Below, one piece after another: positions 6,139 through 10,676 of a stretch of 10,676 nucleotides of DNA. Origin of the DNA: Candidatus Woesearchaeota archaeon. Lineage in GTDB: Archaea; Nanobdellota; Nanobdellia; Woesearchaeales; 21-14-0-10-32-9. The stretch is taken from positions 1 through 10,676 of the forward strand of contig SKHC01000010.1 in assembly GCA_007117145.1 (NCBI GenBank), written 5' to 3'. The notes beneath the pieces were generated by a model that worked only from the letters and a program-made list of their open reading frames with translations, was not told where the DNA came from and did no database searches. How positions within the stretch are numbered: the first letter of the stretch is position 1; each line of letters starts with the position of its first letter. A program made the position numbers and the translations under genes.

Positions 6139-6716
6139 ATGAGAACATCAAGTTTTGGGTGTTATTCGTTGTAGTGTTTCTAGCCATAGTTTCAGTTTTC
6201 ATTTTTTGGCCCGAGCCAGACACATCTTATAATGGCTTTGAATTCGTTCAGGGACCTGATGGATTCTACTATGTTGAGATAAACACTGCTGTTGGTGACC
6301 AAGTAGTTCCTTTTTATCATCATCCAAGAGAGCTTGAAAACATAAGTTTTGACCCAGATTCAATAAGTGCGCTCGCAACTGCTCAAGCAAACAGAGCAGA
6401 CGTCAAAATAGCATTGGATACACGATTTGCAAATGATAGCTACATAGTAGTTGCAGGTGTTGAAATCTCAAAGATTACAGGTAAAGTTTTCGTTATGCCA
6501 ACAACTAGTGCTTTCACTGAGCCAATTTCTAATACGTCAAGAACTTATACTTGTGATGATGCAAGTCCTCAAAGCTACGTAATACTATTTAATCAATCAC
6601 CTGAAAATAAAGTAGAAAGCCATGGTTTTTGCACAGTACTTCAAGCTGAATCTGCGCGTGAAGCAGTAAAAGTTGCAAACCTCTTTGTGTATAAGGCTTT
6701 AGGTGTTATGAAATGA
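6135..6716 (+). CDS. Membrane-anchored exoprotein with YNGFEF motif (second of tandem pair)
   Basis: A 193-residue probable paralogue of the preceding product. One N-terminal membrane helix (about 7-25) is followed by a short linker and YNGFEF at 32-37. FYHHPRELENISF at 60-72 corresponds to the FYNDPFYIDSLRF segment of its partner. A more Ala-rich region at about 78-110 follows. C140 (in YTCDDASPQSYVILFN) aligns with the partner's VSCSQASQDNIVFVLN, and C166 with its second Cys. The C-terminal 25 residues look helical. Overall identity is low, so the two diverged long ago or have distinct roles. The N-terminus is less basic than the partner's, yet a single helix with the bulk outside is still most likely. 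It overlaps the genes on both sides by four bases. Function unknown. Confidence 0.85.
   Translation: MNENIKFWVLFVVVFLAIVSVFIFWPEPDTSYNGFEFVQGPDGFYYVEINTAVGDQVVPFYHHPRELENISFDPDSISALATAQANRADVKIALDTRFANDSYIVVAGVEISKITGKVFVMPTTSAFTEPISNTSRTYTCDDASPQSYVILFNQSPENKVESHGFCTVLQAESAREAVKVANLFVYKALGVMK
6701..6705 (+). promoter_or_regulatory. Shine-Dalgarno AGGTG before the methyltransferase gene
   Basis: AGGTG lies 7 bases before the ATG at 6713, within the last codons of the previous gene. It selects this ATG, part of an ATGA overlap. Confidence 0.6.
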
Positions 6717-7303
6717 CTCATTATTATAGTGAGAAACAAACCTCTACTTCTAATGAATTTACCATAACTGCAAGACATAAAAAAGGTGAATTCGTTTTCT
6801 TAAGTGATAGCGGTGTATTTAGTAAGAACCGTTTAGATATTGCTTCAAAACTACTCATAGAAACAGCAATAGTAAAAGATAAAGATAAAGTGTTAGATAT
6901 TGGTTGTGGCATTGGAGTAATTGGTATAAGCCTTGCCAAATCAAATAAAATAAACTTGACATTATCTGATGTTAATGAAAGAGCATTACTTTTAACAAAT
7001 AAGAACTTAAAAAATCTGAAAGTAAAAGGAAAAGTTATTAAATCACATCTTTTTGAAAATATTAAGGATAAGTTTGATGTTATAGTTTCAAACCCTCCTA
7101 TGGCTGCGGGTCGAAAGTTAAACTTTGAGCTTATAGAGAAAAGCTATGAGCACTTAAACAGCAGTGGTTTACTTCACCTAACAGCTCGTCATAATAAAGG
7201 TGGGAAAGCTTTAAGTGAGAAGATGATGGAAGTATTTGGTAACGTGGAAACATTGGTTAAATCCGCAGGGTTTAGAGTTTACATGTCAAAAAAGGTGGTG
7301 TGA
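6713..7303 (+). CDS. RsmC/MJ0882-like class I SAM methyltransferase
   Basis: A 196-residue S-adenosylmethionine-dependent methyltransferase of the MTS (methyltransferase small) family, like Methanocaldococcus MJ0882 and the catalytic half of bacterial RsmC, which methylates G1207 of 16S rRNA. The N-terminus HYYSEKQTS and the SGVFSKNRLD strand near 33-42 match the archaeal family as I recall it. Motif I is VLDIGCGIG at 60-68, the acidic residue binding the SAM ribose is in LSDVNERAL near 84-92, and the catalytic NPPM is at 127-130, the motif of enzymes that act on exocyclic amino groups of bases. A GNVETL segment near 176-181 and a GFRVYMSKK end complete the domain. The length is that of a single domain, without the N-terminal half of bacterial RsmC. 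An rRNA target is likely but the exact base is not established. Confidence 0.9.
   Translation: MTHYYSEKQTSTSNEFTITARHKKGEFVFLSDSGVFSKNRLDIASKLLIETAIVKDKDKVLDIGCGIGVIGISLAKSNKINLTLSDVNERALLLTNKNLKNLKVKGKVIKSHLFENIKDKFDVIVSNPPMAAGRKLNFELIEKSYEHLNSSGLLHLTARHNKGGKALSEKMMEVFGNVETLVKSAGFRVYMSKKVV
7294..7300 (+). promoter_or_regulatory. Shine-Dalgarno GGTGGTG deciding a TTG start
   Basis: GGTGGTG directly precedes the TGA stop of the methyltransferase and lies 3 bases before the TTG at 7304. No in-frame ATG occurs until residue 22, which lies beyond the start of the first membrane helix, so the TTG is the most credible start. Confidence 0.55.
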
Positions 7304-8956
7304 TTGAATTACGTTTTTATTGAATTAAGTTTAATAATTTTTTTAGCAGTTATCGTAAGTGGTATAATGCACTATCTTAGGCAACCACTTCTAATAGGGT
7401 ATATAGTTACAGGTATACTTGTCAGCCCTTATTTTTTAGGCCTTACCACAAGCACAGGTGTAATTGAGATATTTAGCGAGATTGGAATTGCGATTCTTTT
7501 ATTCATGGTCGGTATTCATCTAAACCCGAAAATAGTCAAAGAAGTTGGTAAAATATCTTTGATAACAGGACTAGGTCAAGTTGTCTTCACAAGTCTCATA
7601 GGGTTTTTGATACTCTTAGCTTTAAGTTTCACTTTCATTGAATCCATATACATCGCCATTGCCTTAACATTTAGTTCTACAATCATAATAATGAAGCTCT
7701 TATCAGATAAAGGCGATATGGATAGCTTGTATGGTAGAATAGCAATAGGTTTTCTTATAGTTCAAGACTTAGTTGCCATGATTTTGCTTATGATTATAAG
7801 TGCAAGCACTCAGTCAGGCACCTTTTTTTCAATTCTTGTAGAAACATTGTTCCTTGGAGTTGGCATCATAGTTTTATTCTTGTTGTTTGGCTATTACATC
7901 TTGCCAGATTACTTAAACAAAATAGCAAAGAATTCAGAGTACCTACTCTTATTTAGTATTGGTTGGTGTTTACTTGCAGCTTCACTATTTTACTACTTGA
8001 ACTTTTCAATAGAAGTTGGAGCTTTACTTGCAGGTATAACCTTGGCTATGAGTCCATACAGGCATGAGATTGCAAGCGTACTAAAACCTTTAAGAGATTT
8101 CTTCATCTTCATGTTCTTCATCTACCTTGGTAGTCAGATGGTGTTTAGCAGTATAATGCACCAAATAATCCCAATCATACTACTCTCACTTTTCATCCTA
8201 GTTGGAAACGTAGTAATAGTCTTAGTTTTGATGACGCGTATGCGCTATAGTTCAAGGACTGCTTTCCTTGCAGGTCTCACCGTAGCTCAAATAAGCGAGT
8301 TTAGCTTAATTCTAATAGCACTTGGAGTTAGAGTTGGTCATTTAAGCGTTGAAATTCTAAGTTTCGTTACAATAATTGGATTAATCACCATAGCTGGTAG
8401 CACTTACATGATACTATACAGTCATAAGATAATCCCAATCATTAATCCTTTAATTAAAAAACTTGAAAGAAAAGATTTAGTTGATGAATCAACTCATGGA
8501 AAACTAAGTTTCAAATACGTGTTAATAGGTGCTAACAGAATTGGTCAAATTCTTTTAAATTATATTTCAAAATCTCAAGTACTTATAATTGATCATGATC
8601 CAAATAAGATACTTGATTTAAAGCGCCAAGGATACAACGCGTTATACGGAGACGTTACCGATATAGAATTGTTGAAGTCAATCGATTTTTCAAAGACAAA
8701 AACCATAATAAGCACCGTTCCAGGTTTTGATAATAATACGTTGATTACTTCAATTGTGAAAGGGAAAAACACTCAGTTGATTGCCACAGCTACAAATAAG
8801 CAAGAAGCAGAAAAACTATACGAGCATGGTATAAGTTACGTTATAATTCCTCATTACATGGCTGGAAAGAAGTTGACAAAGCTTTTATTACAAAATCAGT
8901 TTACCAAGAAGAATCTTGAAAAGCTTAAAAAAGAGCAGTTGGAGATGTTGAGATGA
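7304..8956 (+). CDS. Kef-type (CPA2) cation/proton antiporter with TrkA-N domain
   Basis: A 550-residue monovalent cation/proton antiporter of the CPA2 family, with a membrane part at about 5-375 containing some 12 or 13 helices and a cytoplasmic nucleotide-binding TrkA-N (RCK_N) domain at about 402-525. Family hallmarks include QPLLIGYIVTGILVSP near 27-42 and the VQDLVA motif at 153-158, where Gln154-Asp155 holds the ion-carrying Asp of Kef-like members. The Rossmann loop reads GANRIG at 409-414, where the usual form is GxGRxG, so the second Gly is Asn. An acid follows the second strand (Asp430). No RCK_C domain follows. K+ export coupled to proton uptake is the likely role, but Na+ cannot be excluded. 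It begins with TTG immediately after the previous stop codon. Confidence 0.92.
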   Translation: MNYVFIELSLIIFLAVIVSGIMHYLRQPLLIGYIVTGILVSPYFLGLTTSTGVIEIFSEIGIAILLFMVGIHLNPKIVKEVGKISLITGLGQVVFTSLIGFLILLALSFTFIESIYIAIALTFSSTIIIMKLLSDKGDMDSLYGRIAIGFLIVQDLVAMILLMIISASTQSGTFFSILVETLFLGVGIIVLFLLFGYYILPDYLNKIAKNSEYLLLFSIGWCLLAASLFYYLNFSIEVGALLAGITLAMSPYRHEIASVLKPLRDFFIFMFFIYLGSQMVFSSIMHQIIPIILLSLFILVGNVVIVLVLMTRMRYSSRTAFLAGLTVAQISEFSLILIALGVRVGHLSVEILSFVTIIGLITIAGSTYMILYSHKIIPIINPLIKKLERKDLVDESTHGKLSFKYVLIGANRIGQILLNYISKSQVLIIDHDPNKILDLKRQGYNALYGDVTDIELLKSIDFSKTKTIISTVPGFDNNTLITSIVKGKNTQLIATATNKQEAEKLYEHGISYVIIPHYMAGKKLTKLLLQNQFTKKNLEKLKKEQLEMLR

Positions 8957-9765
8957 TTTGGGAGTTATTTGTGCTTATTGGTTTAATTATTGGAAGTGTT
9001 ACAGACATAGTTAGAAGAGAAGTTCCTGACATGCTAAATTATTCAATGATAGCCATGGGTTTTTTTCTTGGCTTAATATTTTCTCTAAAACAACTCTCTT
9101 TCAGTCCAATACTCAATTCTCTTTATGGATTTGGTATAGCCTTCACAATTAGTATGATACTTTTCAAAACAGGTCAATGGGGTGGCGGTGATGCTAAGAT
9201 GCTTTGGGGCATCGGTGCTCTTGGAGGTTTTTCCATAGCAGAGTTTCCTTTCCCTTTCATATTCAAATTCTTAGTTGTCAGCATGGTAGTTGGTGCAGTT
9301 TATGGTTTGTTTTGGATGTTTTATCTTGCTATAAAAAACGGAAGTAAATTCACTTCTAATTTTAAAAGACTAAAAGATACTAAAGCTTCAAAGTACACAA
9401 GGGTAGCATACCTAGTACTAGCTTTTTTAATACTCATTTTAATACCGATACTTAAATTACCAATTGAGACAGTTATGGCATTATTTTTGGTTTTAGGGTT
9501 ATTCACTTTGTTTTTCTATTTGTACATATTTGTGAAAAGCGTAGAGCAAGGTTGCCTTGTAAAAGAACTTAAAGTCTCAAAGCTAACTCCTGGTGATTGG
9601 ATAACAAATAACCCTGTGGTAAACGGTAAAGAATTTGTTTGTGAGAAGATGGGTGTTACAAAAGAGCAAATCCAGTATTTAAAAAAACACAACGTACAAT
9701 CAGTAGAAGTTACAGAAGGAATTCCTTTCGTTCCAGCTTTCCTCATAGCTTTTCTTTTAATTTAG
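8953..9765 (+). CDS. Archaeal prepilin peptidase, A24 family, with archaeal C-terminal domain
   Basis: A 270-residue membrane aspartyl protease of the FlaK/PibD kind, which cuts class III signal peptides from archaellins and type IV pilins on the cytoplasmic side. Both catalytic aspartates are visible: Asp18 in VTDIVRREVPD just after the first helix, and Asp80 in the GxGD-type word GQWGGGDAKM. Hydrophobic segments lie at about 3-17, 29-47, 53-72, 84-93, 103-127, 150-168 and 172-194. A soluble stretch at about 200-254 then ends in EGIPFVPAFLIAFLLI, typical of the archaeal A24 C-terminal domain (Arc_PepC, PF06819). It overlaps the antiporter gene by ATGA; GGAG at 8941-8944 is the likely ribosome site. 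No pilin or archaellin gene is visible in the window. Its stop codon shares bases with the convergent HIT gene's. Confidence 0.92.
   Translation: MIWELFVLIGLIIGSVTDIVRREVPDMLNYSMIAMGFFLGLIFSLKQLSFSPILNSLYGFGIAFTISMILFKTGQWGGGDAKMLWGIGALGGFSIAEFPFPFIFKFLVVSMVVGAVYGLFWMFYLAIKNGSKFTSNFKRLKDTKASKYTRVAYLVLAFLILILIPILKLPIETVMALFLVLGLFTLFFYLYIFVKSVEQGCLVKELKVSKLTPGDWITNNPVVNGKEFVCEKMGVTKEQIQYLKKHNVQSVEVTEGIPFVPAFLIAFLLI
9681..9687 (-). terminator. Possible T7 terminator for the HIT gene
   Basis: Seven A on the plus strand give T7 on the minus strand, about 75 bases past the HIT stop and inside the convergent prepilin peptidase gene. If used, the two convergent transcripts would overlap by about 150 bases. 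Confidence 0.25.
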
Positions 9766-10676
9766 GGAAGTCTGTTTAAGCTTTTTGCTAAATAGTTATC
9801 TTCTTTTAGCTCTTCAGCTTCCTTTGGTTTTTCTTCAACTTGTTTTTTTTGCTCTTCTACGAATTTAGCTTCCTCTTCCTTTTTTTCAGTGCCTTTAATT
9901 TCTTCAAGAGTTTTCGTTAAATTCTCAGCGGTTTCTTGTTTTGGCTCCCAGTCAAGCTCGATTCCATCATCTTGCATTCGAGGGATTATGTTTATGCTAA
10001 AATGATCTTCTGTTTGTCCAGCTGAAGGACCGTTTTGTATTAGTATGTTTGTCCCTTGCATTTGCAGTTTATCAAATAGCAATGCACTCATCTTATTTGT
10101 GACTTGAAGCATCTTAGTAAATAAGTCTTCAGGAACTTGTTCTAAGATTACAAGTTTTTTTCTAACAAACATTTTTACTTCTCCATTAACAAAGTTTTGT
10201 TTTGGGTGGAGTATAGTTAAATCATCATCTTCCATCAGCACATCAGTTTTCTCGCTTCCACCTATTCCTTCCACGATTTTTTTATGCATTTCTTCCCAGC
10301 CTTTCTTTTCACTTCGTTTAGGATTCAAGTTTATTCCATCGTTATCGTCTCTTGGGATTACATGAATTATTAAGTGGGGTGCTTTTTGTCCTGCTACGCC
10401 TCCATTTGCAATGAATATCGTTGTGCTTTTAGAGTAAGTTTGTATCAGTTTTTGGTTTACAACCTTTATGATATTTGCAAGACTTCCTGCTAGTTTAGGC
10501 TCAAGCATTGGACTTATCGGCACATGCTTTTTGGGTATAATCAAAGTATGTCCCTTATTTGCAGGGTTTATGTCTAGAAAACTCATGAATTCATCATTTT
10601 CTACTACTTTGTGACTTGGAATTTCTCCGTTTACAATCATGCAAAAAGGACATTTCTGCGCTTCTTGTTTTACTTC
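9762..10676 (-). CDS. Tandem HIT-domain protein, both nucleophilic His lost (5' end outside window)
   Basis: Partial: the frame is open to the right edge, with 304 residues visible (numbered from the edge). The sequence before the first in-frame ATG encodes QKCPFC, the Cys pair that usually begins HIT proteins, so the true start is beyond the edge. The first HIT domain covers about 9-120 and the second about 145-245, followed by a Glu/Lys-rich, probably coiled tail (about 258-295). HIT enzymes cleave nucleotide phosphoramidates or dinucleotides using the middle His of H-x-H-x-H. Here domain 1 reads H101-L-I103-I-H105 and domain 2 reads H225-F-S227-I-N229, so neither has the nucleophile although the fold words (GHTLIIPKKH, AGQ, IPR) are kept. 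Nucleotide binding without hydrolysis is possible (inference). Confidence 0.9.
   Translation of the reverse strand, partial: EVKQEAQKCPFCMIVNGEIPSHKVVENDEFMSFLDINPANKGHTLIIPKKHVPISPMLEPKLAGSLANIIKVVNQKLIQTYSKSTTIFIANGGVAGQKAPHLIIHVIPRDDNDGINLNPKRSEKKGWEEMHKKIVEGIGGSEKTDVLMEDDDLTILHPKQNFVNGEVKMFVRKKLVILEQVPEDLFTKMLQVTNKMSALLFDKLQMQGTNILIQNGPSAGQTEDHFSINIIPRMQDDGIELDWEPKQETAENLTKTLEEIKGTEKKEEEAKFVEEQKKQVEEKPKEAEELKEDNYLAKSLNRLP
9843..9850 (+). terminator. Possible T8 terminator for the five-gene operon
   Basis: A run of eight T about 78 bases past the prepilin peptidase stop could end the rightward transcript in the archaeal U-tract manner. It lies inside the convergent HIT gene, where it encodes Lys codons on the other strand, so it may be incidental. 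Confidence 0.3.

Noticed and set aside
10638..10640. ATG as the start of the HIT protein
   Set aside because: The in-frame codons upstream encode QKCPFC, the usual first element of HIT proteins, so the reading frame continues past the window edge.
1..10676. CRISPR array, tRNA, rRNA, insertion sequence or integrase
   Set aside because: I saw no regularly spaced repeats, no tRNA arms in the short intergenic gaps, and no transposase or recombinase motif in any product.

Overview
The window looks like part of the chromosome of a small-genome, AT-rich archaeon, most likely a DPANN lineage of the Woesearchaeota/Pacearchaeota kind. The grounds are an archaeal-type alanyl-tRNA synthetase with the N-terminal Cys cluster, an MJ0882-like (RsmC-type) methyltransferase, an archaeal A24 prepilin peptidase with its archaeal C-terminal domain, and consistent TATA boxes about 26-28 bases upstream of start codons. 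The lineage assignment is inference; the archaeal assignment is well supported. No RNA gene, CRISPR array, insertion sequence or other mobile element is visible. Coding density is very high and no gene-free gap exceeds 100 bases.

Layout. Left part: a 412-residue orphan protein with a C-terminal membrane hairpin (82-1320, +) converges on, and overlaps, a 57-residue zinc-ribbon protein on the minus strand (1268-1441) that is easily missed. A short divergent promoter region leads to a DUF192 lipoprotein (1522-1947), then a CcdA-type thiol-electron transporter (1979-2659) and a small very basic protein (2711-2935). Middle: alaS runs leftwards (2940-5426, -) and diverges from a rightward operon across a 76-base region carrying both TATA boxes. 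Right part: the operon at 5503-9765 holds five genes joined by ATGA overlaps or zero spacing. They are two tandem membrane-anchored exoproteins sharing a YNGFEF motif and a Cys pair, an RsmC/MJ0882-like methyltransferase, a Kef-type cation/proton antiporter with a TrkA-N domain, and a prepilin peptidase. A tandem-HIT protein (9762 to beyond the right edge, -) converges on it, the two stop codons sharing bases.

How the genes may work together. The DUF192 lipoprotein carries two C-x4-C pairs and sits directly before ccdA, which suggests a shared role in thiol chemistry outside the membrane. The two YNGFEF proteins, with one conserved Cys pair each, are also predicted to lie outside. The five-gene operon mixes envelope functions with an rRNA-type methyltransferase; co-transcription is well supported, a common function is not.

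Most notable points: the YNGFEF pair is an unrecognised family; both HIT domains lack the nucleophilic middle histidine; AlaRS ends without the globular C-Ala domain; and promoter-proximal genes appear leaderless, except the small basic gene, which has a Shine-Dalgarno sequence like the operon-internal genes.
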